Shown here: in pieces, positions 1 through 8,648 of the stretch
Numbering within the stretch: position 1 is the first letter of the stretch
Layout: each line of letters starts with the position of its first letter
Assembly: GCA_015062685.1 (NCBI GenBank)
Contig: SUUE01000001.1
Span: 271,704-335,703 of the forward strand
Length of the DNA stretch: 64,000 nt
Source of the DNA: Coriobacteriaceae bacterium
GTDB lineage: Bacteria; Actinomycetota; Coriobacteriia; Coriobacteriales; Eggerthellaceae
Reading direction: 5' to 3'
Program-made: the position numbers and the translations under genes
The notes under the pieces: generated by a model
What the model was told of the DNA's origin: nothing
What the model saw: the letters and a program-made list of their open reading frames with translations, nothing else
Databases searched by the model: none

Positions 1-211
1 CAGTTTTTTTCGTGTAGCACATCGCATCGGCTTTTTTAGGTGAGGGCTTCGACCGTCCTTCGTTGTAGTAAACGGGAACCTCGGTTGAGATGAACTCCGA
101 TGGATATCCGAGTATTGCGAGAAGCTTCATAACAACTTTTGCGCGCACGTCTTCTTCGCTGTTGAGCTGCTCCATCTCTATTGCTCTTACAAGTTCATCG
201 CATCCCGACAT
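1..211 (-). CDS. HsdR N-terminal-like protein, partial (cut by window edge)
   Basis: An open frame of 70 codons runs off the left edge. It starts at an ATG (209-211) preceded by an AAGGAG ribosome site (219-224) and lies 16 bp downstream of the DUF4143 ATPase stop, so the two genes probably share a transcript. The visible part contains LGYP, then TEVPVYYNEGRSKP and a KKADAM segment. That order (hydrophobic LGY, E, G-R, K-x-AD) resembles the N-terminal PD-(D/E)XK module of type I restriction R subunits (HSDR_N family). Only about a third to a half of such a module is visible, so whether this is a stand-alone small nuclease or the start of a large protein cannot be told here. Confidence 0.6.
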   Translation of the reverse strand, partial: MSGCDELVRAIEMEQLNSEEDVRAKVVMKLLAILGYPSEFISTEVPVYYNEGRSKPSPKKADAMCYTKKT

Positions 212-227
212 GTCGTCGCTCCTTCTT

Positions 228-1439
228 CTACACCGCCCATACGGGCACAGCCTGCACGTTATCGCTCACGAAATATGGGGCCTCCGCCTGGCAGAGCACA
301 TGGCCGAACCCCACCTCGTAATCAGGCATGCCCTCGAGGCAGGAGAAGCTCTTGACAGCATCTGAGCCCACGGTCGCGGCAGTTTTCACCTCTACAGGAT
401 GCAGCGTCCTGCCGCGTTGGACGACCAGGTCGATCTCGCGCTTCTTGGCATCGCGGTAGAACCATATGTCCCGCAGGCTCGCGCCCGCGTTCATATGGCT
501 CTTCAATACCTCACCTACGGCGAACGTCTCGAACATGTGGCCCGCCACGGCCCCCCGCTCGAGCGCGTCCGGCGTAGTCCAGCGGGCGAGATGGCACGCG
601 AGGCCCGTGTCCGCGAAGAAGAGCTTCGGGGTCTTCGCGAGCCGCTTCTCGACGTTCGCCCAGAAAGGATGCAGCAGGTGGATGACGCCGGAGGCCTCGA
701 GCACCGACGCCCACGACTGCACGGTCTTGTAGTCCACGCCCACCGTCCTGGCGATGTCGCTCGCGTTGAACAGCTGCCCCGTGCGCGCCGCGCAGGCGAC
801 CATGAAGCTGTAGAACCGCGACTCGTCCTTCACGTTCACGAGATCGCGCACGTCGCGCTCGAGGTAGGCGCGCACGTAGTCGGTGTAGAAGGGGTCCCAC
901 TCGATGCCCGGGTCCTGGAGCTCTGGCATGCTCCCCCGGTGGATGACCTCCCAGATGCTCTTGGGTGCCGGCGGCACGTCGGCCGCCTTGAGCTCTGCTG
1001 GCACGTAAGCGCGCGGTGCCGCAGCGACGCCGGTAATCTCGCGCAGGGAGAGCCCCGCCATCTGGATGATGCGGACGCGGCCGGCGAGCGACTCGCTCAC
1101 GCCTTTCATCAGGTGGTAGGTCTGCGACCCGGTGAGCACGACGGTGCCCTTCTCGTCGGATTTGTCCACGAGGAACTTCACGGTGGAGAACAGCTGCGGC
1201 GCCTTCTGCACTTCGTCGATGATGATCGGCAGCTCGTGGCTGCGGAAGAACAGCAGCGCGTCCTGGGTTGCCTGCAGGAGCGCCGAGGGGTCTTCCATGG
1301 TCACGTAGTTGTAGCGGCTCCCCAGATGGTGCCTGAGCATCGTGGTCTTGCCGACCTGCCGTGCACCCGTGACGAGCACGACCTTGCCCTGCCCGAGCAT
1401 GCGGTCGACGGTGCGTTCCACCTCGCGTTCGATATACAT
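228..1439 (-). CDS. AAA family ATPase with DUF4143 domain
   Basis: A 403-residue protein of the AAA_14 + DUF4143 type. The N-terminal half has a Walker A loop (VTGARQVGKTT, near residue 30), a Walker B-like strand ending in IIIDEVQ, and a sensor region VVLTGSQTY. The C-terminal half carries the DUF4143 fold with a late nuclease-like strand (REIDLVVQRG then HPVEVK), giving a PD-(D/E)XK-like D...E-x-K pattern. I chose the ATG at 1439 because an AGGAGG site (1445-1450) sits just before it; a longer start at 1466 lacks this. The family is widespread in anaerobes. A toxin/antitoxin-like or mobile-element role is often suggested but is not established. Confidence 0.85.
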   Translation of the reverse strand: MYIEREVERTVDRMLGQGKVVLVTGARQVGKTTMLRHHLGSRYNYVTMEDPSALLQATQDALLFFRSHELPIIIDEVQKAPQLFSTVKFLVDKSDEKGTVVLTGSQTYHLMKGVSESLAGRVRIIQMAGLSLREITGVAAAPRAYVPAELKAADVPPAPKSIWEVIHRGSMPELQDPGIEWDPFYTDYVRAYLERDVRDLVNVKDESRFYSFMVACAARTGQLFNASDIARTVGVDYKTVQSWASVLEASGVIHLLHPFWANVEKRLAKTPKLFFADTGLACHLARWTTPDALERGAVAGHMFETFAVGEVLKSHMNAGASLRDIWFYRDAKKREIDLVVQRGRTLHPVEVKTAATVGSDAVKSFSCLEGMPDYEVGFGHVLCQAEAPYFVSDNVQAVPVWAV

Positions 1440-1675
1440 GAGCGCCTCCTGTCTTTCCGGAAGCATTATTGCTCAATTATCGAATGAGGTCAAATTTAGG
1501 AATAGTTATCCTAATAGTATCTATTTCGATATGGACATGAAGCGATAGCACAAACATCGATGAAGGTCCGAATTACCCTGCATGCCATCGAGCCATTTCT
1601 CAGTGCTTCGGAGCACAATGGCGCCTCCATGCGCATCGAATCCGAATACCAAAACACCAATGGCCTTAGCTTCTT

Positions 1676-2098
1676 GGTGTCTGCAGTTCGTCTTTGCCAC
1701 CATCCCTGGCCGCTAGCCCACACGTGCGCGGACAAGCCCGATAACGTAGCAGGCCGGACGATCACGCGTAGGGTGTGCGCCGCTGCCCGGGCGTGACGCA
1801 TGACGGACGCGCGCCCCGATAACGCTGCCATAGGCCAGATGGCGGCGTAGCGTGGGCTGAGCACGCGGCCGGAGGCAGACCGCGTCAGCGGGCTGCCGTA
1901 GGCGCGTATGCGAAGACCACGCGGAGCCGACAGCTGGCCGTGCGGGAGACTTCCTGGGCGCGCGGCCGGCATGTGGCACGAACGGGCCGAGCGCACACCC
2001 GGAGCGTGGACGGCCGGGCTGCGGACAACCCGAGGTTGGCAGCGCGCGTGCGGGCCAGCGGCCAGGGATAGCGGCAAAACAAAACAATGTCCACACCC
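1676..2098. repeat. Long imperfect inverted repeat (about 400 bp)
   Basis: The two halves are reverse complements in one register centred at 1885.5. Segments 1693-1698 and 2073-2078, 1702-1714 and 2057-2069 (ATCCCTGGCCGCT versus its complement), and 1771-1780 and 1991-2000 (GGGTGTGCGC versus GCGCACACCC) all pair with coordinate sum 3771. A small indel shifts the register closer to the centre. Outside the arms the similarity continues weakly (GGTGT on both sides). A transcript would fold into one very long rod. It could be an inverted duplication, a MITE-like remnant or a structured RNA; nothing visible decides between these. Confidence 0.65.
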
Positions 2099-2118
2099 CG
2101 AGGTATATCGGTTTCGCA

Positions 2119-2159
2119 CGAATACCTACTCTTTGATAACATGTATTCGTATGTATTCG
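2119..2159. promoter_or_regulatory. Three GTATTCG heptamers upstream of the restriction operon
   Basis: CGAATAC (2119-2125, inverted) is followed by two direct copies of ATGTATTCG (2141-2149 and 2151-2159) with a 10-bp period, ending 24 bp before the RHH gene start. Repeated short sites at helical spacing are typical of ribbon-helix-helix operators. Autoregulation by the RHH protein encoded next is an inference. Confidence 0.45.
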
Positions 2160-2182
2160 GTTCGCATTAGGAGGCAACCACC

Positions 2183-2398
2183 ATGGGATACCGTGATTTG
2201 GTTGATAAGGGTGCAGACCGGACTGAGATTCAGTCTTTTCTCGCTCAGGGCGAAATGGCCACGACGACCATACGCATTCCCGCCAACCTCAAGGCAACCA
2301 TCATGGAGGAAGCATCACTTTCGGGGATGAGCTTCTCTGCTTACGTTCGGCAATGCGCCATCCAACGGCTCATGACCGAGGCGGGTGTTTCTAAATGA
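2183..2398 (+). CDS. Ribbon-helix-helix DNA-binding protein
   Basis: A 71-residue protein. Residues 25-66 (TTIRIPANLKATIMEEA, then SFSAYVRQCAIQRL) match the strand-helix-helix pattern of MobC/Arc-like RHH proteins, in which the TTIRI strand contacts DNA. The start is fixed by AGGAGG at 2169-2174. The stop overlaps the hsdR start (ATGA at 2395-2398), so it is translationally coupled to the restriction genes. It is likely the operon's repressor or expression timer, an inference supported by the heptamer repeats upstream. The first 24 residues, before the strand, do not resemble a known domain. Confidence 0.75.
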   Translation: MGYRDLVDKGADRTEIQSFLAQGEMATTTIRIPANLKATIMEEASLSGMSFSAYVRQCAIQRLMTEAGVSK

Positions 2399-5300
2399 GC
2401 GGCAACTTCGACTTCTTCTCAAATGAGTTTCCCGCTTTGGCCACATTCGGCAACCAGGCTGAGAGCTATTGCAAGGACGACTCGAATTCCGCACTAATCA
2501 AGGTAGGCATGATCGGCGAGAGCATCGTCGACATGATCTACGGCTTCACCGGAGTTGAGGAGCCCGCCGACCAGAAGGCGGTAACGAAGATCAACCGCCT
2601 AGCGAGCGAAGGGTATCTTCCGCAGCAGATTGTGAGCGTGCTGCACGAGATGCGCAAGGCGCGTAATCAGGCAGTCCACGAGGGCTACGAATCGGTAGAG
2701 CTTGCAAGCGGTCTGGTGCGAATAGCTTACAGCGTTTGTCTGTGGTTCGCCATGGCCTTCGGCAACGAGCAGTACGAGATGCGACCCTATGCGGAGCCTT
2801 CCGAAACGGAACCCGAGGACAAGTCTGACGCGCCGAAGAAGACGAGCGAAGCCGAGGACGAGAAACTGGCTGAGGAGGCGAAGGCAAAGGCGAAGGCCGC
2901 TCCGAAGGTCTCGAAAGCTGAGCGTGTCAAGCGCGTCCTGGAAGCCGAAAACCAACGGCCCAAGACCGAGAAGGAAACACGCCTTCTCGTGGACGCTGCG
3001 ATGCGCGACGCCGGCTGGGAAGCCGACACCGAGACGATCCGCCATTCCAAGGGCGCACGGCCCAAGAAGGGCCACAGCATGGCAATCGCCGAATGGCCGA
3101 CTGATTCCAGCATCGGTGACAGCGGTTACGTGGACTACGCCTTCTTCGTCGACGAGACGATGGTGGGGACGGTCGAAGCGAAAGCGGAGCGCAAGGACGT
3201 GCTCTCTGTGCTCGACGTCCAATGCAAAGACTACTCGAGCCATATTCGCCAAGTCGATTACTGCTACGTCGCAATCGAGTACGACGGACGCTACCAGGTA
3301 CCTTTCACGTTCGCAACGAACGGGCGGCCCTACCTAAAGCAATACGAGACCAAATCCGGCATCTGGTCGCTCGACCTTCGCGACCCGTCGAACGCACCGA
3401 AACCGCTACGCGGCTGGCCGAGGCCGCAGGCGCTGATGAGGATGCTGCAGGAGGACGTCAAGGCCGCGAACCAGCGCCTCGCAGATGAACCGTACGACCT
3501 CCTGCGAGACAAGGACGGGTTGAACCTACGCGAATACCAGATAAAGGCCGTCGCAGCGGCCGAGAAGGCCGTGATCGCCGGCAAGCCATCCGCCCTCATA
3601 GCCATGGCGACCGGCACGGGCAAGACGCGCACGGCGCTCGCGATGATCTACCGGTTCCTCTCGACCGATCGCTTCCGGCGCATCCTGTTCCTCGTGGACC
3701 GCGACGCGCTCGGCGAACAGGCCGAGGACGCATTCAAGGACGTCAAGATTGAGCAGCTCATGGCGCTCGACAAGATCTACGAGGTTAAGGGCCTCGACTC
3801 TGCCGAGATAAACCCCGAGACGCGTATTTCCATCGCAACCGTGCAGAGCATGGTGAAGCGCATCATGTACGACGACGGCGAGGGCAACAAGCCCGCCGTG
3901 ACCGACTTCGACCTCGTCATCGTGGACGAGGCGCACCGCGGCTACATCCTGGACAAGGAGATGACCGAGGAGGAGTCGCTATACCGCGACCAGCGCGACT
4001 ACCAGAGCAAGTACCGCGCCGTGATCGACTACTTCGACGCGATGAAGATTGCCCTCACGGCTACGCCGGCCCTGCACACGACGCAGATATTCGGCGCACC
4101 CGTGTTCCAGTACACGTACCGCGAGGCCGTCATCGACGGCTACCTGGTCGACCACGACGTGCCGCACACGCTCAAGACGAAGCTCACCGAGGGCGGCATA
4201 CACTACAAGAGCGGCGATACCGTGACCGTATACAACCCGAAGACCGGCGAGCTCATCAACGGTGCCGAACTCGAAGACGAGCTTGACTTCGACGTCGACG
4301 ACTTCAACAAGAGCGTCGTTGACGAGAACGTCGACCGGGCGATACTCGAGGAAATCGCTGCCTACATCGACCCCGAGGCGCCAGAGGAGCAGGGCAAGAC
4401 GCTCATATACGCGGTGGATGACGCACATGCCGACATGATCGTGCGCATCCTCAAGGACATATACTCCGAGACGGGAGTGGACAACGATGCCATCATGAAG
4501 ATTACCGCAGCGGCGGGAGGCGGCAACCCCAAGCGAACCCGCGAGCTCGTGCGCAGGTTCAAGAACGAGCCGTACCCGTCAATCGCCGTGACCGTCGACC
4601 TTTTGACCACCGGCATCGACGTGCCCGAGCTGACAACTCTCGTGTTCATGCGCCGCGTGAAGTCGCGCATCCTGTTCGAGCAGATGCTCGGCCGCGCCAC
4701 GCGCCTGTGCCCCTCCATCCACAAAACGCACTTCGAGATATTCGATCCCGTGGGCGTGTACGAGGCGCTGGAGCCCGTGAGCACCATGAAGCCGATATCG
4801 GCAAACCCGACCACGACCATTGCGCAGCTCATCGACGGACTGGACTACTACGAGGACGACGATGACGTGCAGGTGCAGATAGACAAGCTCGTCGCCAAGC
4901 TGCAGCGCAAGATACGCGCCTTGAGCGACAAGCAGCTCAAGGCCGCCGAAGAGCACGCCGGGTTCTCCTTCCAGGAGTTTACTCGCGACCTGCACGGAGA
5001 CGACCCGCAGGCAGCGAAACAGCGCGCCAAGCAGCAACGGGAAATCCTTGCCGCGCTCGACGAGGTGCACGCAAACAAGGGCCATGCGGTCGTGATATCA
5101 GACCAGCCAGACGAGCTCGTGAGCCACACGCGCGACTACGGCGGCGGAGCGAGGCCGGAGGACTATCTCGAGGCGTTCAGCGAATACATTGCGACCCACG
5201 TCAACGAGGTGGCCGCACTCAACCTCTGCGTCACCAAGCCTGCCGACCTGACGCGCGAGACGCTGCGCGAGCTCGAGCTGACGCTCGACCGCGCCGGATT

Positions 5301-5670
5301 CAACGCGACACGCCTGAACAGGGCCATATCCGAGATGACCAATGCCGAGATGGCGGCGGACATCATAAGCCTCGTACGGCGCTACGCAATCGGCTCCATC
5401 CTGCTTAGCCACGAGGAACGCATACACCGGGCAGTGGAACGTCTCAAATCCGCCCATAGCTTCAGCAAGCAGGAGCTGAACTGGCTCGACCGCATCGAGA
5501 CCTACCTGATCAACGACTCCGTCCTGAACACGTCCGTATTCGACGCCGACGAGCGCTTCAAGAGCAAGGGCGGATTCAAAAAGCTCGACAAGGTATTCCA
5601 CGGGGAGCTTGTCGACATCGTCCACGAACTGAACACCTACCTGTATGACGACAAGGGGCGTGCTGCATGA
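2395..5670 (+). CDS. hsdR: Type I restriction endonuclease R subunit, with DUF4145-like N-terminus
   Basis: A 1091-residue restriction and translocation subunit that cuts DNA after ATP-driven translocation once the M2S complex meets unmodified target sites. Residues about 15-110 form a helical DUF4145-like module (LHEMRKARNQAVHEGY). A charged linker rich in Lys/Ala/Glu follows (about 125-180). Next comes the nuclease domain with GYVDYAFF near 243 and VEAKAE near 261 (D...E-x-K), then helicase motifs ATGTGKTRT near 404, IVDEAHRGY near 513, TATPA, TTGIDVPEL and a GRATR motif, and a C-terminal EcoEI-type region. The length is normal for the EcoEI/EcoKI group. It overlaps both neighbours by four bases. 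Confidence 0.93.
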   Translation: MSGNFDFFSNEFPALATFGNQAESYCKDDSNSALIKVGMIGESIVDMIYGFTGVEEPADQKAVTKINRLASEGYLPQQIVSVLHEMRKARNQAVHEGYESVELASGLVRIAYSVCLWFAMAFGNEQYEMRPYAEPSETEPEDKSDAPKKTSEAEDEKLAEEAKAKAKAAPKVSKAERVKRVLEAENQRPKTEKETRLLVDAAMRDAGWEADTETIRHSKGARPKKGHSMAIAEWPTDSSIGDSGYVDYAFFVDETMVGTVEAKAERKDVLSVLDVQCKDYSSHIRQVDYCYVAIEYDGRYQVPFTFATNGRPYLKQYETKSGIWSLDLRDPSNAPKPLRGWPRPQALMRMLQEDVKAANQRLADEPYDLLRDKDGLNLREYQIKAVAAAEKAVIAGKPSALIAMATGTGKTRTALAMIYRFLSTDRFRRILFLVDRDALGEQAEDAFKDVKIEQLMALDKIYEVKGLDSAEINPETRISIATVQSMVKRIMYDDGEGNKPAVTDFDLVIVDEAHRGYILDKEMTEEESLYRDQRDYQSKYRAVIDYFDAMKIALTATPALHTTQIFGAPVFQYTYREAVIDGYLVDHDVPHTLKTKLTEGGIHYKSGDTVTVYNPKTGELINGAELEDELDFDVDDFNKSVVDENVDRAILEEIAAYIDPEAPEEQGKTLIYAVDDAHADMIVRILKDIYSETGVDNDAIMKITAAAGGGNPKRTRELVRRFKNEPYPSIAVTVDLLTTGIDVPELTTLVFMRRVKSRILFEQMLGRATRLCPSIHKTHFEIFDPVGVYEALEPVSTMKPISANPTTTIAQLIDGLDYYEDDDDVQVQIDKLVAKLQRKIRALSDKQLKAAEEHAGFSFQEFTRDLHGDDPQAAKQRAKQQREILAALDEVHANKGHAVVISDQPDELVSHTRDYGGGARPEDYLEAFSEYIATHVNEVAALNLCVTKPADLTRETLRELELTLDRAGFNATRLNRAISEMTNAEMAADIISLVRRYAIGSILLSHEERIHRAVERLKSAHSFSKQELNWLDRIETYLINDSVLNTSVFDADERFKSKGGFKKLDKVFHGELVDIVHELNTYLYDDKGRAA

Positions 5671-7169
5671 CAACACAGGAAATCGTCGCAAAGCTCTGGA
5701 ACCTCTGCAACGTCCTTCGGGATGACGGCATAACCTACCAAGACTACGTGACCGAGCTCACCTACATTCTATTCCTCAAGATGCTCCAGGAAACAGACCG
5801 CGAGAAGGTCATAGCCCAGGGCGTAAAGCTGGCCGAGGGAGACGACCTAACGCCTGAGCAGGAGAACGCGAACAAAGAGAAGAAGGTGGTTCTCGACTAT
5901 AGCTGGGACACGCTGGCTCATAAGGACGGTCTCGACCTCTTCAACTACTACAAGACGCTTCTGAGGGTGTTCGGCGACTACTGCACCGGGCGCGTGCGTG
6001 AGATCTATTCGGGCGCAAGCACCAACATCGACGAGCCCGCCAACCTCAAGAAGATCATAACGAGCATCGACGGGCTCGACTGGTACTCCGCCCGCGAGGA
6101 GGGCCTCGGCGACCTGTACGAAGGACTGCTCGAGAAGAACGCGAACGAGAAGAAATCCGGTGCCGGCCAGTACTTTACGCCGCGCGTGCTCATCGACGTT
6201 ATGGTGAGGCTCGTTGCCCCGCAGCCGGGAGAGCTGTGCAACGACCCGGCGGCAGGCACTTTCGGCTTCATGATTGCCGCCGACGCCTACGTGAAGTCGC
6301 AAACTGACGACTACTTCGATCTGAAAAGCGACGAAGCCGATTTCCAGCGCAAAGAGGCGTTCACAGGACGCGAGCTCGTGCACGACACGCACCGGCTTGC
6401 CCTCATGAACGCTATGCTACACGGCATCGAGGGCAAGATCGAGCTGGGCGACACGCTCTCACCCGCTGGAGCGTGCAGCCAGGTATACGATGTGGTGCTG
6501 ACGAACCCGCCTTTCGGAACGAAGAAGGGCGGCGAGCGAGCGACGCGAGACGACCTCACCTACGTGACGAGCAACAAGCAACTTAATTTCCTGCAGCATA
6601 TATACCGCAGCCTCAAGAAGGGCGGGCGTGCTGCCGTGGTACTGCCCGACAACGTCCTCTTCGAAGACGGCGTCGGCGATCAGATTCGCTGCGACTTGAT
6701 GGACAAGTGCCGACTGCACACCGTTCTCCGCCTGCCGACCGGCATCTTCTACGCCCAAGGAGTGAAAACCAATGTGCTTTTCTTTGAGCGCGGTAAGACA
6801 GACAAAGGCAACACGACCGAGGTTTGGTACTACGACCTGCGCACGAACATGCGCAGTTTCGGAAAGACTCATCCGCTTTCTCGTGAGGATTTCGTCGACT
6901 TCGAAGCGGCATATACTGCCGAAAATCGACGCGCCGTGCAGGACGAACGTTGGCACGTGTTTACGCGTGACGAGATACGCAAACACGACAGCGCAGGGAA
7001 CGAGACGAACAGCCTGGATATCGGCCTCATCCGCGATGACTCGATCGTTGACTACGATGACTTGCCTGACCCCATCGAGAGCGCCGAGGATGCCGTCGGC
7101 AAGCTAGAGGATGCAATCTCCCTGCTGAACGGAGTCGTTGCCGAACTCAAGTCTTACGAGGTGGAGTAA
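5667..7169 (+). CDS. hsdM: Type I DNA methyltransferase (M subunit)
   Basis: A 500-residue N6-adenine methyltransferase that modifies the sequence chosen by HsdS and is part of the restriction complex. The N-terminal HsdM helical domain (residues 1-140) is followed by GQYFTPR, the AdoMet-binding motif I DPAAGTFGF (near 193) and catalytic motif IV NPPFG (near 280). Motif I has Ala where Cys is common (DPACGTG), which is tolerated in the family. The start overlaps the hsdR stop (ATGA). The C-terminal helices are expected to contact HsdS. Confidence 0.94.
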   Translation: MTTQEIVAKLWNLCNVLRDDGITYQDYVTELTYILFLKMLQETDREKVIAQGVKLAEGDDLTPEQENANKEKKVVLDYSWDTLAHKDGLDLFNYYKTLLRVFGDYCTGRVREIYSGASTNIDEPANLKKIITSIDGLDWYSAREEGLGDLYEGLLEKNANEKKSGAGQYFTPRVLIDVMVRLVAPQPGELCNDPAAGTFGFMIAADAYVKSQTDDYFDLKSDEADFQRKEAFTGRELVHDTHRLALMNAMLHGIEGKIELGDTLSPAGACSQVYDVVLTNPPFGTKKGGERATRDDLTYVTSNKQLNFLQHIYRSLKKGGRAAVVLPDNVLFEDGVGDQIRCDLMDKCRLHTVLRLPTGIFYAQGVKTNVLFFERGKTDKGNTTEVWYYDLRTNMRSFGKTHPLSREDFVDFEAAYTAENRRAVQDERWHVFTRDEIRKHDSAGNETNSLDIGLIRDDSIVDYDDLPDPIESAEDAVGKLEDAISLLNGVVAELKSYEVE

Positions 7170-8629
7170 TGGCCGCCAGGAAGAAGCGTACTCTCACGCC
7201 TGAAGAACAGCTGGAAGCTGCCCTCGTGCCGGAAGAGGAGTGGCCTTACGAGCTGCCAGACAACTGGTGCTGGGTTAGGCTGGGTACATGCATTAGTAAA
7301 TCAACCGAAAAGTCAAATACTAATGACCCGACTGTACTTTACGTTGGATTGGAGAATTTTGAGAGCGGAGCTGGCATAGCTGGCTATGCCGATGCAAGTG
7401 GCACGAAGAGCGTCAAGAGTGTTTTTCGTCCCGGACAAATCCTTTATGGGCGGTTGCGTCCATATTTGAATAAGCACGATGTTGCTAAGGTCGAAGGCGT
7501 ATGCTCAACAGACATCCTTGTTTATGAACCAACTGAATGTGCCGAGGCTCAATACGTGAATCTCTTTCTCGACACGAAGGAATTCATCGAGCACGCAGTG
7601 AGTCATTCAAAAGGTATTAATCTGCCCCGTGTTTCACCGACTGAGATAGAGGCGGCCTTTTTCCCATTGCCACCTTTACACGAGCAGCGGAGAATCACAT
7701 CGCGAATCGAATGGCTCTTCGCCAAGCTCGATGATGCAGAGGCTGAGCTACGCGAGGTTATTAGTGACTCAGAAGGGCGACAATCTTCGGTTTTGCATAG
7801 CGCCTTTTGCGGCGACCTTACGACACAATGGCGTCGTAAGCACGAAGGTCATGATGCGTCACCGATTGCTGATATTGCGGCATTTGCAAAGGACTGGAAG
7901 ACAAAGGACCAACGGCTTCTTGTGGAACAGCAGGCTAAATGTGTCGATCGGGACTTGGACGGACATATTTGGACTGAGTGCACCGTAGGTGCTATTGGAC
8001 GAGTAACAAATGGCAGTACTCCTTCGAGAAAAGTCCCTGCTTACTGGGGAGGCGATATCCCTTGGGTTAGTTCTGGCGAAGTTCGAAACAATATCATTAC
8101 CGAAACGCATGAGTGCATCACCGACGAAGGATATAACAGGACCTCAGTCAATCTACTACCAGCTGGAACCGTGCTTATAGCCATGATCGGCGAAGGAAAA
8201 ACGCGTGGTCAAAGTGCAATTCTGCATATACCCGCAACTATCAATCAAAACGTTGCTGCAGTTGTTATTGATCATGGATTTGTTGAGCCTCGGTTCCTCT
8301 GGTATTGGTTTAAGTACAGCTATAGGCGTAATCGCGAAGCCGGATCTGGGACTGGACCGCAGGCTCTGAACTGCCAACGTGTACGCGAGCTACCTTTTAT
8401 ACTCCCGGGAAAAGACGAGCAGGCAGAGATTGTAAGACGCCTTGATATTTTGCTCGAGCGTGAACAGCAGACGCAGTCTCTGGCACTTGACGCGCTGGAA
8501 GCGATTGGCAAAATGCGGCAAGCCGTACTTTCAAAAGCACTGCATGGCGAGCTCGGAACCAACGATCCAGCACAGCCGAGTTCGAAAGAGTTGCTTGCCA
8601 GCATAGTGAGCGGAAATGCTGGCAAATGA
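7169..8629 (+). CDS. hsdS: Type I restriction specificity subunit
   Basis: A 486-residue target recognition subunit. Two half-site modules are visible: TRD1 (about residues 30-170) followed by a conserved helix (LPPLHEQRRITSRIEWLF), then TRD2 (about 265-410) followed by a second helix (KDEQAEIVRRLDILLE). The TRDs are clearly AT-richer (roughly 7290-7660 and 7990-8330) than the flanking helices and the neighbouring genes, as expected where recognition domains are exchanged by recombination. The start codon overlaps the hsdM stop by one base (TAATG). The recognised sequence cannot be predicted here. Confidence 0.93.
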   Translation: MAARKKRTLTPEEQLEAALVPEEEWPYELPDNWCWVRLGTCISKSTEKSNTNDPTVLYVGLENFESGAGIAGYADASGTKSVKSVFRPGQILYGRLRPYLNKHDVAKVEGVCSTDILVYEPTECAEAQYVNLFLDTKEFIEHAVSHSKGINLPRVSPTEIEAAFFPLPPLHEQRRITSRIEWLFAKLDDAEAELREVISDSEGRQSSVLHSAFCGDLTTQWRRKHEGHDASPIADIAAFAKDWKTKDQRLLVEQQAKCVDRDLDGHIWTECTVGAIGRVTNGSTPSRKVPAYWGGDIPWVSSGEVRNNIITETHECITDEGYNRTSVNLLPAGTVLIAMIGEGKTRGQSAILHIPATINQNVAAVVIDHGFVEPRFLWYWFKYSYRRNREAGSGTGPQALNCQRVRELPFILPGKDEQAEIVRRLDILLEREQQTQSLALDALEAIGKMRQAVLSKALHGELGTNDPAQPSSKELLASIVSGNAGK

Positions 8630-8648
8630 TCGGCACGAGGTGGATGAT

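Larger units (their letters stand above)
1440..2182. other. 743-bp intergenic region with long imperfect palindrome, no clear gene
   Basis: No convincing gene is present. The left third (1480-1690) is AT-richer. It holds a minus-strand frame of 60 codons (1521-1703) with plausible protein composition but no separated ribosome site, which may be a decayed fragment. The rest is a GC-rich imperfect inverted repeat (about 1676-2098, listed separately), followed by the promoter/operator region of the restriction operon. An ACACCAA...TTGGTGT hairpin occurs around 1650-1680. Confidence 0.5.

Noticed and set aside
399-1487. Long plus-strand frame of 362 codons
   Set aside because: It is the complement of the DUF4143 ATPase gene, has the Arg/His/Val-rich composition of a shadow frame, and has no ribosome site.
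1511-2177. Overlapping minus-strand frames in the intergenic palindrome
   Set aside because: They are Arg/Pro/Ala-rich frames created by GC-rich inverted repeat sequence; no start signals or recognisable motifs.
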